Notes under the pieces: generated by a model
What the model was told of the DNA's origin: nothing
The model's database searches: none
What the model saw: the letters and a program-made list of their open reading frames with translations, nothing else
In this document: positions 54,011 to 63,120 of the stretch, piece by piece
Position numbering within the stretch: position 1 is the stretch's first letter
Layout: each line of letters begins with the position of its first letter
NCBI GenBank assembly: GCA_030272585.1
Contig: BSYQ01000002.1
Span: forward strand, 5,084,001 to 5,148,000
Reading direction: 5' to 3'
DNA length: 64,000 bases
From: Bryopsis sp. KO-2023
Taxonomy: Eukaryota; Chlorophyta; Ulvophyceae; Bryopsidales; Bryopsidaceae
Program-made: the position numbers and the translations under genes

Positions 54011-54430
54011 TTCGCCCTCTCTGTCGTCGAAAAAAGAACCGCTCCAGTTGTTTTCTATTTTCGTTTCGTGTTCTCCCACCCGCCGATCTGGAGATCTGGG
54101 GCCGCCGCCGCCGCGCGCGCGTTCCACACCTCACCTCGGCGCGGGCCTCCCACCTCGGCTCCCACCTCGGCCGTCGCCTCGCCCGTCGCGTCGTCGCGAC
54201 GTCCCTGGCAGGGCGTGTGACGGAGCTAGAAAGAACATGGCAGATGTACTGCCACCAGATGTAATGATTATTCCGATGATAATTCGGAAGAATGGAATTG
54301 CCAACTCACACTGATAAACAGTCGTATTTTACGCTGCTCTATGTGAGACCTGGTGGTTCGTACGTCGGGTTCAATTCCTGACGAGGTCGATGACGTAGGA
54401 AAAGTTGTATATTGATACGCTGGAAGATAT
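54011..54430. other. GC-rich then mixed sequence, no gene recognised
   Basis: Contains CCGCCGCCGCCGCGCGCGCG near 54100-54120 and a tRNA T-arm-like hairpin with outer stem at 54347-54388. Confidence 0.4.
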
Positions 54431-54671
54431 CGAATAGCTGGCACGCCAACCCATGGCTAGCGCAGAGTACTAGGAGTCTTACTGCCGGCACTGTCGTTTT
54501 ATGACATCCGAGGTATGACTTCTACGAAACGTGCGGCTGGGAACACAAGGAGCCAGCGAAAACACTATGGACTCCAGCGAAACGGATACAACTCCCTACG
54601 AAAAACGATCTCTTAGGCGATACGCACGACTGGCAGTCGGGTCGCTAGTCGACCCCTGTCGTGACGCCGAA

Positions 54672-54723
54672 CTCGCGGCCAGCACACATGCGCTAGCGCT
54701 AGAACCGGCCGCGAGTATAAATA
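54672..54723 (+). promoter_or_regulatory. Hairpin and TATA box in the presumed 5' LTR
   Basis: CTCGCGGCC (54672-54680) pairs with GGCCGCGAG (54707-54715) around the palindrome GCGCTAGCGC (54690-54699). TATAAATA follows at 54716. This would put the RNA start near 54745. Confidence 0.6.
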
Positions 54724-55109
54724 TCCCACAGAATTCTGGTTAAAGATAGACAGAACTCGGTGAATACCTCGTTTACTTCTTACTTCGGACATCTATCTAT
54801 AGGAGGACTCTCTTATCGTGACGGACTTAAGGAAAGCTTCGCGACTTACCTTAAACGGGAATCCCGACCGGACGAGGTACTTCTGGCCAAAGATAGCATC
54901 ATCCAAGGTTTTCTGAAGTATACTTTTTGAAATGGGATACACCATCCCTTCTCTTTCTGTAAAAATATTCTCTTGCTATTATTCTTGTGTCTCTGAGTGT
55001 CTTTATTCAAAATAAGATTGTTTCTGATCAAACTTTGATTCTAGAGGAAATAGGAGTGGAGTCAGAATAGTAAGAGAAGGTGCTGCCCTTCTCTTAGGAG
55101 GTTTTTCTC

Positions 55110-55140
55110 CACTCAGAGGAGCCGACCTCTCCTCTGAGTG
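55110..55140. promoter_or_regulatory. 12-bp perfect hairpin in LTR/leader
   Basis: CACTCAGAGGAG, a 7-base loop CCGACCT, then CTCCTCTGAGTG. Its position downstream of the presumed RNA start suggests an RNA structure in R/U5 or the leader. Function unknown. Confidence 0.55.
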
Positions 55141-55569
55141 TCTCCTTTCGTTTTGGTGTTTGCGTTTTGTGTTTTCTCTCTTTCTCCAGCTCAGTTTCCA
55201 GAGTCCTCTTAGGCCATGGTCTCTTAGCGACCATCCTCCAGGGGACTCCACTTTCTGTCTCACTCTCGGGAGCAAGTCCCTCTTAGCGGGTGTCTCCTTT
55301 AACTTCGACTCGTCTTACTTTCAGGTGCCTGGTCTTAGGCCTTTCGTTATTAGAGGGGTTCGAGACTGTGACTCTCGGATTGCAATGTTCGTTAGTGCGA
55401 CTGGTCTTAGCCGACTTCTTGGGTGACGATAGTTTCAGAGCGCGAGTGTTTCTATACCGAGTTTTCGATGCGACCGTCTAAGTCGGCACAGTCCGACTTG
55501 TTTACCTTAGTCGTGAACTGGGGTAATTTCGTCGTAACACTTTTTAGTAGTTGCGCCGAATGCGTTTTC

Positions 55570-55582
55570 TGGTTTCGGAGCG
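55570..55582 (+). promoter_or_regulatory. Primer-binding site of second Ty3/gypsy element
   Basis: TGGTTTCGGAGCG is identical over 13 bases to the chromovirus site at 18465-18477. Sequence before it does not end in CA, so the LTR boundary is not proved. Confidence 0.6.
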
Positions 55583-55725
55583 TTGCGAGCTTCGGACATG
55601 TTAGGAATATGGGCCCACTAACATTGCAACAAAGTTCTGTGCAACACTGTTTACTCTGGTGATCACCTCTCGTAAAAGAGAAAGCGCTCCAGAAATTAAC
55701 ACAAGTGTAAAACATTGTAGGAACA

Positions 55726-57645
55726 ATGGTTGGAGCAACTTCTGCCGATAAGTATCGTGCCCCTAAGCTCGAAAAGTTTGACGGAAAGAAACCTCCAGCA
55801 GCAGAATGGTTCAAGACTGTGGAAGCGACAGCCACGGCACAGAACTGGCCTGCTCGTTCCAAAGTGAGCAGGGCGAAAGCGAACCTCACTCACGGTGCAG
55901 CCCTCTGGGCGGCTGCTCTCCCAGAAGATATGACCTGGGAGAACTTTAAAAAGAAGTTTATGAAAAGGTGGCTGGGGGCCACCGATGATTTGATGAGCGA
56001 GCTAACAAGGCGTCGCCAACGGTCTACGGAGACGGTCGAAGATTTCGCGGACGCCCTTCGTGGCTTAGCTGAGGATATCACTGATATTCAGACCGCGACA
56101 CGCACTGACGGCGCCACCCCGATTGCCCTGAACGACGAATTTCTCCGTCACATTTTTCAGGCTGGAATACCATCGAAGATAAGGGATGCTATAGCCCCAC
56201 TCCAGCATCAGAACTTTGAGGAAGTGGTGACGGCTGCAAAGGCAGTTGAGGGAATAGGGCTGAGTAAGAAAAGGAAAGCTCCAGACAGCACTGATTCAGA
56301 TTCAGACACAGAGAAGAACACTGGACAGACCACAGACTCAAAGGAAGAAAAGCTTCTGAATAAAGTGATGCACAAGGTTCAGAAAGTTATGGAGGGACAT
56401 ATGCACAAGATCTATACAGCCCTCCCAGCTCCAGAGGAAAGGCTGCTGGAATGGCGACAGAAAGTCAATGGGGGAGCTTCAGGAAAGAAGGGTGGAAGGA
56501 ATCAGACTTATGAAGGCCAAAGACCCAGGGGTTATTATAGTCCTTTACTGAGCAAGGATCTGAACCTAGGAGAATGTTGGCACTGTGGGGTACCAGGTCA
56601 TAGATGGGGAAGATGTCTTAAGAGAAAGGCGGGAGTAACCTACAGCCTCCAATATAGAGCAGGCAATACCCCTTTGGTTGTACAGGCGAACCCCGACCAA
56701 GGGAACTCCAAGTCTCAGGGTCCCCAAATGAATATGGTAGAGGGGAAGACCTCTGGAGGGGAGAACAAATATAGGATGGGGAATAAGCATGCTTTGATAG
56801 ATGCTCAGGCATTTCTAGACAGGACAGAGTTACCTGTCCCCCTCAAAACATTCATGTTTTATTCCCCTGAACTTAGGGAGGCCATCAGGAGGGAGGCAGA
56901 CCTGATGACTTCAGTGGATGCTGGGGTAACCCAACCCCTCCACTTCGAACCGGAAACCTCTGGCCAGGAGGATGAAGACAAGGAGGTGGGCATGCTGGAG
57001 GTAGACACACTTCAGAGGGAAGCGGCCTCCAAGAACACCCCAGCAAAATGCACCATCAAAATTAAGGGGGAGGCATTGGAGGCAGTGGTGGACACGGGGG
57101 CCAGCCACAGCTGCATCTCCAGAGCCACGGTGGAGAAGCTTGGCCTGGTGGGACAGGTCCAACCCTCCGAATGGGTTTTTAGGACAGCCAGTGGGGAGAT
57201 AGCCACCTCTCTTGGGTATCTCCCAAAAATATTTGTCAACATAGGAGGAACAGGCTCCCACAACTCTTTTATGGTGACAGACACAGACACCTGCTGTGTC
57301 CTGCTGGGGATAGACTTTCTGAAGTCAATCAGGGCCATGATAATGCTGGGACCACAGCAGATATTTTATCACAAGGGCAATGGGAAGATGGGGGCCATCT
57401 CTCTTAGGACAGAGGAGAAGCAAAGCCCAGGGACGGAGGAGGAAGTCCAGACTGCAGCCGGGAAGAAAAGGAAAGGAGAAAACTTGACCCCGGAGAAAAA
57501 GGTCAGGTTCAACCCCACCACCGAGACCATTCCAAAAGAAGCACCACACAGTCCTCTACCATCAGGATTCGGACAAAGGAGTACTCCAGCTACAGGGGTA
57601 CAGAAAGATGGAGGAAGAGAAGGACCCTCCCAGGATTTTCATTAG
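55726..57645 (+). CDS. Gag-protease polyprotein
   Basis: 639 residues. The retrotransposon-gag domain lies in residues 25-190 (ENFKKKFMKRWLG, VEDFADALRGLAED, FLRHIFQAGIPSKIRDAI). A Lys-rich part follows, then a CCHC zinc knuckle CWHCGVPGHRWGRC (~286-299) and an aspartic protease with VVDTGASHSCIS (~453) and LLGIDFL (~525). It packages RNA and processes the polyprotein. The -1 frame is open across the last ~100 nt and on into RT, so RT is probably made by frameshifting. The stop is TAG at 57643-57645. Confidence 0.92.
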   Translation: MVGATSADKYRAPKLEKFDGKKPPAAEWFKTVEATATAQNWPARSKVSRAKANLTHGAALWAAALPEDMTWENFKKKFMKRWLGATDDLMSELTRRRQRSTETVEDFADALRGLAEDITDIQTATRTDGATPIALNDEFLRHIFQAGIPSKIRDAIAPLQHQNFEEVVTAAKAVEGIGLSKKRKAPDSTDSDSDTEKNTGQTTDSKEEKLLNKVMHKVQKVMEGHMHKIYTALPAPEERLLEWRQKVNGGASGKKGGRNQTYEGQRPRGYYSPLLSKDLNLGECWHCGVPGHRWGRCLKRKAGVTYSLQYRAGNTPLVVQANPDQGNSKSQGPQMNMVEGKTSGGENKYRMGNKHALIDAQAFLDRTELPVPLKTFMFYSPELREAIRREADLMTSVDAGVTQPLHFEPETSGQEDEDKEVGMLEVDTLQREAASKNTPAKCTIKIKGEALEAVVDTGASHSCISRATVEKLGLVGQVQPSEWVFRTASGEIATSLGYLPKIFVNIGGTGSHNSFMVTDTDTCCVLLGIDFLKSIRAMIMLGPQQIFYHKGNGKMGAISLRTEEKQSPGTEEEVQTAAGKKRKGENLTPEKKVRFNPTTETIPKEAPHSPLPSGFGQRSTPATGVQKDGGREGPSQDFH

Positions 57646-57713
57646 GGTCAGAGGTCAGGCCTGGTGACCTCAGGGGTGCGGCCACAGGGCTGCACAGGTT
57701 TACCACTAGAGGG

Positions 57714-59252
57714 GTGACACCTCCAGAATCCATCCTGGTGTCACAAGAGGAGAAAGGAAAAACCTTTGCTGACTTGAATATAGGGGATAGTTTGACAAGA
57801 GATGAAAGGAGGGCAGTGGAAAAGCTTTGCAAGTCTAGGAGGGAGGCCTGGTCTCTAAGTGAATACGAGATAGGCTCCTTTAGAAATCATAGTTACAAGA
57901 TCGAAACTGGTACAGCTAGGCCTGTGGCAAAGAGGCAATATAGGGTTAGTGAATTCCAGAAGGGAGAGATAGAGAGGCAACTAGAAGGGTTGTTAAAAGT
58001 AGGGGTAGTTAGACCCAGCCCAGGGTCACCTTGGTCTTCACCCACTCTCCTGGTCCCTAAGAAGGCACCAGGAAAATGGAGGTGGTGTGTAGACTTTAGA
58101 GATTTGAATGATTTGGTGGAGGCAGATCAGTACCCCCTGCCATTGATAGATGAATTACTAGATGGGCTGGGAGGTAGGAAGTTTTATTCTAGTTTGGACC
58201 TTAGGTCAGGGTATTGGCAGTTGCCCTTAGCTGAGGAGGATAAGGGGAAAACAGCTTTTAGGACCTCCTCAGGGTTATATGAATGGGTTAGGTGTCCTCA
58301 GGGACTCAAGACTATGCCAGAAGCCTTTCAGAGAGTTATGGACTCTTTGTTTGGCCACCTGGAAGGGGTCCAGGTCTACCTGGATGACATAGTCATCTTT
58401 AGCCACACCTTCCAAGAGCATTTGGAAACTCTGAAGAAGGTGTTAGATATTCTGGAGAGGGAGGGGGCTAAGCTGTCCATAGAGAAGTGCTTTCTATTCC
58501 AGGAGGAGATAGAATACTTAGGGCACCACATCACTAAGGCTGGATTTAGCCCTCAGGAGGACAAAATGGCCTCCATAGCAAAGCTGAAGACTCCCACTAC
58601 AGTCACCCAAGTCAGGTCTTTCTTGGGGCTTACTGGATACTACAGGAGGCATGCTCCAGACTATGCAAGAAGAGCAGGAGCTCTCACAGAGCTCACTAAG
58701 GAAGGAGTCCCTTTTCTCTGGACCTGGAGATGTGAATATTCATGGAGACTGCTGAAGAAGATGCTGACTACAGCCCCAGTGGTGACAACTCTCAGGAGGG
58801 AAGGGGAGGTGTTCGTGTGCACCGATTGGAGTCAGTATGCTATAGCTGGAATACTGGGCCAGGTTCAGGAAGGACAGGAGAAGGTAATAGCTTATTTCTC
58901 CAAAAAGAATAGTCAATCAGAAGCTAGGTATGCCCCTAGCCAGGGGGAGGCCATGGCTGTGATTAAAACTATCAGGAAATTTAGTTATTATCTGACAGGG
59001 AGGGAGTTTACTGTCTTTACTGACTGTGGAGCCTTGTTCTGGCTAATGGGTTCTAGACACCTGAGCAATATGATGGCCAGGTGGGTCATAGAGTTACAGG
59101 GGTATAAAATTAAGGTGGTCCATAGACCTGGGAAGTTTCATGTCAATGCAGATGCATTGTCTAGACTAGTTATGAATAGAGAAAAGAAAAAGGAGGCACA
59201 GGGTCTGCCTACAGTGTCAGATCATCTGCCTCTGGGGAGGAAGCTGAGTTAG
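57714..59252 (+). CDS. Reverse transcriptase - RNase H
   Basis: Open from before 57600 in the -1 frame relative to gag-pro; no proper ATG (the first start-like codon is GTG 57714). RT has WSSPTLLVPKKAPGKWRWCV, FYSSLDLRSGYWQLPL, CPQGLKTMPEAFQRVM and the catalytic VYLDDIVIFSH. RNase H has VCTDWSQYAIAGIL, a Glu in SQGEAMAVI, FTDCGALFWLM and HVNADALSR. It ends at TAG 59250-59252 without integrase. No defects seen. Confidence 0.92.
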   Translation: MTPPESILVSQEEKGKTFADLNIGDSLTRDERRAVEKLCKSRREAWSLSEYEIGSFRNHSYKIETGTARPVAKRQYRVSEFQKGEIERQLEGLLKVGVVRPSPGSPWSSPTLLVPKKAPGKWRWCVDFRDLNDLVEADQYPLPLIDELLDGLGGRKFYSSLDLRSGYWQLPLAEEDKGKTAFRTSSGLYEWVRCPQGLKTMPEAFQRVMDSLFGHLEGVQVYLDDIVIFSHTFQEHLETLKKVLDILEREGAKLSIEKCFLFQEEIEYLGHHITKAGFSPQEDKMASIAKLKTPTTVTQVRSFLGLTGYYRRHAPDYARRAGALTELTKEGVPFLWTWRCEYSWRLLKKMLTTAPVVTTLRREGEVFVCTDWSQYAIAGILGQVQEGQEKVIAYFSKKNSQSEARYAPSQGEAMAVIKTIRKFSYYLTGREFTVFTDCGALFWLMGSRHLSNMMARWVIELQGYKIKVVHRPGKFHVNADALSRLVMNREKKKEAQGLPTVSDHLPLGRKLS

Positions 59253-59545
59253 TAGGGTCTAGGAATAGGAGAAAGACTAGTCTAGGGGAGGACTAGTGGA
59301 TGGCAAGGTTTGGTGGAATTTCTGGGACAGAGTCGAACAGGAGGCACAGGACGGGGGATAGAAAAGATAAAGGTTAAATCCAAGAAACCTCCTGTAGAGG
59401 AAAGGGCCTCTGGGAGGAAACAAGTCCTGCTTAGGATTCTTAAGGGAGAAGCAGGCAGGGAAGAAGTAGATCGAGATAAGTTTCTCAGGGAACAGAGCAG
59501 AGTTCAGTAAACGGGAATTAGAAGTTCGAAGAGGAGAAGAAAGAA
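59253..59545. other. Spacer inside second Ty3/gypsy element
   Basis: No domain; purine-rich. Confidence 0.4.
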
Positions 59546-60055
59546 ATGGATGCAACCCAAGCCGCCGCCCTTGCGCACATCATCGCTGTTTTGCTGGAGC
59601 TACTGGTGGATATGGAGGAATATGAGGAGGAACTGCGACACCGTCTGCTTGTGGGAGAGTTCCGGATGAACACAAGAGCAGGCAGGGAAGCTCGGATGAA
59701 TGTCTCCAAACTCGCTCAGTACACGGAGACACTGATGACTTTGCGAGGACTGTTAGACCAGTTTCGGTCAGGTGCTCCGATTGGTCCAGGCCCTCTTAGG
59801 CCCCCGAGGCAGCAGATAACAGCGATGTTGGCCCAGCCTATCGGGAACGCTGGAGGACAGGGAGGTGGAGGGGGTCCATCTAATAACCCTGCTGGCCTGC
59901 CGCGCTTTTACCTTGTGGCACGGGTAGAGGCAAGGTTCGAGGAGAACGGTGATGGCGATATGCAGGAGGTACCTCCGGAGGAGCCGATAGTGGTGTACTC
60001 CTCAGGGGAGGAGGAGAACACTAGAGATGTGGGGGCACCAGGCCCCAGTGGTTAA
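59546..60055 (+). CDS. Small ORF between RNase H and integrase, unknown
   Basis: 169 residues starting MDATQAAALAHIIAVLLELL. The first 75 residues are amphipathic helices (MEEYEEELRHRLL, KLAQYTETLMTLRGLLDQF). Then a Gly/Pro-rich linker, a short strand-like part (PRFYLVARVEARFEE) and an acidic tail. No match I can name. Its place in the middle of pol is the odd point. A capsid-like or assembly role could be imagined, but nothing proves it. Confidence 0.6.
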   Translation: MDATQAAALAHIIAVLLELLVDMEEYEEELRHRLLVGEFRMNTRAGREARMNVSKLAQYTETLMTLRGLLDQFRSGAPIGPGPLRPPRQQITAMLAQPIGNAGGQGGGGGPSNNPAGLPRFYLVARVEARFEENGDGDMQEVPPEEPIVVYSSGEEENTRDVGAPGPSG

Positions 60056-60842
60056 GGGATGTTTTTAGTGGCAGTTTGAGTGTGTGGACGATAGCCTGGT
60101 ATGCAGGAGGGAAAGTTGAAGTCATGTCGGGGTTGAGAAGTGGTTCTGTAAGCAGGATTCTGCATTTTTCTTAAGTGATATAAGTTATCTCAGGAATAGT
60201 TAAGACTCCTGGAACAAATGAGTTCCACCTCTTAACAGAACACCAGTCTGAGTTTCTTTCAATCTACACTGAAAAACAGAAAACCACTCTGCTCACAGCC
60301 GGTCAATCTCTAAGGTAATTAAAGGAAGGTCTGAGGATTAGAAGTAATCCCAGACAAACGTTCAGATTCTGCAGAGATCAGGTATCCTGAAAGAGGGGAC
60401 TCTCAGAATGGAGGACTACAGTCTCGGGTAAGACTGTACACACTTTGATTTATTATAAATCAATCCCTGTGAGGACCTCATACACTAAGTCGAAAATGGT
60501 GTGGTGTTTGATCCAACCTAGAAGTTAAGGTCACTTAAGAGGAAAAGTGCCCTTTCCCATAAACAGGACTGATAGTTCAAACTCTGGGATTAAACAACTG
60601 CATGTTAACTGGACTAAGAGATGACCTCTAAAGCTTACAGCTCTCAGCCAGCTCACAGGCCAACTGTTACAGCTGTTTCAACCTGGAGGATTTTGTATTT
60701 AAGTGGAAACCCTTATTAACTAGAGGAGAGGGCAAACTTTGCTTTATCTACCCAGGATAAGCAACTTAAAGCAAAAGGATACCGGAGCTAAGAAGCTCTA
60801 AGTACAGACGTAAGGCATTTAAGTCGAGAAGGAAGTATACAG
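60056..60842. other. Non-coding stretch before integrase
   Basis: About 790 bp with stops in all frames and no recognised motif. It might be an intron or leader that lets integrase be expressed from its own RNA, but I see no proof. Confidence 0.4.
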
Positions 60843-62264
60843 ATGCGGAAGTATGACATCTGGAGGGACCCTTGCACCCTAAGTCTTTTGCAGAAAGACT
60901 TTGTGAAGTTTGCTGGATATTCCAGCCAAGAAAAGGCAGCGGCTAGGAAAAAGGAGGCTAGGTATATGTGGGATTCGGAAACAGAACGAATGTTTCTGCA
61001 GGACGCGGGAGGAGATAAAAGGAGGGAGGTGCCAGTGGAGGCTAGGAGACAGGAGCTAATTATGGAGGCACACATAGCAGTAGGACATGTGTCTGTGAAG
61101 GGAACTCTGGAGAAGCTCAGGGAGCACTACTTTTGGTATGGGATGGAAAAACAGACAAAAGAAACTTTGGGGAAGTGTGAGACCTGCCAGGAGATCAGGC
61201 CAAAGTTTCTGATACAGCCTAGACTGCTCCAGACCCCAGCTGGCCTTCCGTTTTATCAGTGGGGGATGGATACATTTTCCATTAGGATGCCTGACACACA
61301 GGCTTTAGTGCATATTTTAGTAGTGGTGGACTATTTTACAAAATGGGCTGAGGCTGGAATAGTGGATGCAAAGAGTCCAATTTTTATAGCTCAGTTTCTC
61401 TTCCAGAACATCATCTGTAGGTTTGGGGTTCCTAGATTCTTCCTATGTGATAATGGGACAGAGTTTAAGGGTTTAGTTTTAGATTTATGCAAGCAAGAGG
61501 GGATAGAGATTAAGAACACTAGTCCGAACCATCCCAGAACGAATGGGCTGGCGGAGAGATTAAATTAGACCCTGAAACAGGGAATAGTGGGTAGGCTAAA
61601 AGAAAAGCAGGCAGAAGAGACACCCACCACAGGTGCACTCTTATTTTCAGTAAAGGATTTACAGGGGGCTTTATTAGACAGTCTTAGAGACTATAATAGC
61701 AGGGTAAAAGAAACAACAGGGTACAGCCCTTTTGAATTAGTATATATTAGGAGGCAGGTGAATAAAAGAGACTGGGCAGCTTATCAGTTAGGACAACAAC
61801 TAGAGGAGTCTCAGAGAGATTTAGGGGAAGGATCCCAACCTCAAGGAGGAGGCTCTGGATCCCAGACTTTAGCTGAGAAAAGGGAAGAGGCAGTTTTATT
61901 AGATCCTGTGGTCCAGGAACTGCCAGTTCTGATCTCAGATAGGGAGTTAAAAGAGCTGAGTGAATTAAGAGAAAGGATGGAAGAAAGAGCTAAGGAATCA
62001 ATAGGAACAGCTCAGTATAGGCAGCAGAGGAACTATGGTGAAAAACTTAAAGAAAAAGAAAGAATAGAAGCTCTTAAAATAGGGGATTCGGTTTTAGTTA
62101 GAATTAAGACTTCTAAGAAGCTAGTGGTTAAAGCTCAGGCAGGATTTCGAATAGAGGAAATAGATAGAACAGGAGTTAGAGTTAAGGTCTCTAGGGGTAC
62201 TCAACAGAGCCGGTGGGTGGCTCTAGAGGATGTCGCTGTACCCGGAGGAGAGCCTAGTACTTAG
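60843..62264 (+). CDS. Integrase with in-frame TAG
   Basis: The zinc finger HIAVGH...CETCQEI (about residues 79-119) leads to the DDE core: WGMDTFSI, FLCDNGTEFKG, then NGLAERLN. A TAG at 61566-61568 follows LN immediately, and the same frame then continues TLKQGIVGRLKEKQ to TAG at 62262. In relatives the stopped position is usually Gln or Arg (N-Q/R-TLK). The catalytic Glu lies just before the stop. The downstream half keeps the conserved RDYNSRVKETTGYSPFELVY pattern and an SH3-like end (IGDSVLVRI). So this copy has a single nonsense change or relies on read-through. No chromodomain. Confidence 0.85.
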
Positions 62265-62433
62265 GAGAGTACTTTAGGAGAGTTTTACGGGGAAGCTTGG
62301 ACCAAACTACTAGCGAGATATCCAAGAATAGAGAACAGTAGCGAGTGAGACGGGTTTTAAGGAGTGTCTTCGGGAGGTCAGGGATAAAGTTCTAAAAGAT
62401 ATTTCGTTAACGACGAAGACTTCGAAGGAAAGA

Positions 62434-62895
62434 ATGGCAGGAACAATGTCCGAACAGCAGCTGAACGAGTGCATGGCGGCTGAAGTGCTCCGCCTTCGGA
62501 CGGAGTTAGAAAAACAAAGAGTGGAGGTTACTAGACGGCTCAAACGGGCCTTCACAAACGAAACCACCGCCGGGAGGACGGCGAGGGAGTTACTCAGGCG
62601 CCAGAAAATCGCTCTACTGAGTAACTTAGAGAGTTTGGGGAGGATAGAAGACTTTCAAAGTCGACTGCGGAAAACCCAAGGGGAAGAGGAAATTCCGGAG
62701 GAGAGACTGCAGGAGGTGGTTCGCGAGAGGTCTAGGACTTCTGGGTGGCGACGACAGGATTCGAACCAAAAACGGCGGCTGGAAGTCGTGGGTGACATGC
62801 ACGAACAGGAGATTAAGCGAGCGAGAGGAGAGGAGAGTGAGAGCGATGGGTTCGAAGTAACTGATAGCGAGAGTGAGGGAGAGAAGGGAGGTTGA
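62434..62895 (+). CDS. Basic coiled-coil ORF, unknown
   Basis: 153 residues. MAGTMSEQQLNECMAAEVLR opens a helix with heptads (LRTELEKQRVEVTRRLKRAF). The middle is rich in Arg/Glu, and the tail is acidic (ESESDGFEVTDSESEGEKGG). Lies after integrase with an independent ATG. No family recognised. Confidence 0.6.
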   Translation: MAGTMSEQQLNECMAAEVLRLRTELEKQRVEVTRRLKRAFTNETTAGRTARELLRRQKIALLSNLESLGRIEDFQSRLRKTQGEEEIPEERLQEVVRERSRTSGWRRQDSNQKRRLEVVGDMHEQEIKRARGEESESDGFEVTDSESEGEKGG

Positions 62896-63120
62896 GACAT
62901 CGGCAGGAGAGCTCTGGAGGATGTAGAACTCTGGTTGAGTGAGGGAGAATATTGGGAGACCCAACACATAGATGTGGAGTCATCTTGAGAGGACATAGAG
63001 GAGTGTTTTTAAACCCCAAGCCTCGAGGCGTCGAATTCCTTCGACTGAGAAAAAGAAAACCAACGGAGCGGGAGGTTTTGCTTTTTTGTTTAAAAAAAAA
63101 AAAAAAAGAGAGAAAAGAGA

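Noticed and set aside
53530..54220. 150-190 codon Arg/Ala-rich ORFs on both strands
   Set aside because: GC-rich tandem repeat with few stop codons; no domain and the repeats explain the apparent protein repeats.
17103..61568. Nuclear code with TAG reassigned to an amino acid
   Set aside because: TAG is also used as terminator of several intact ORFs here (gag-pro, RT-RH, integrase end, chromovirus pol, LRR gene). Two internal TAGs are better explained by mutation.
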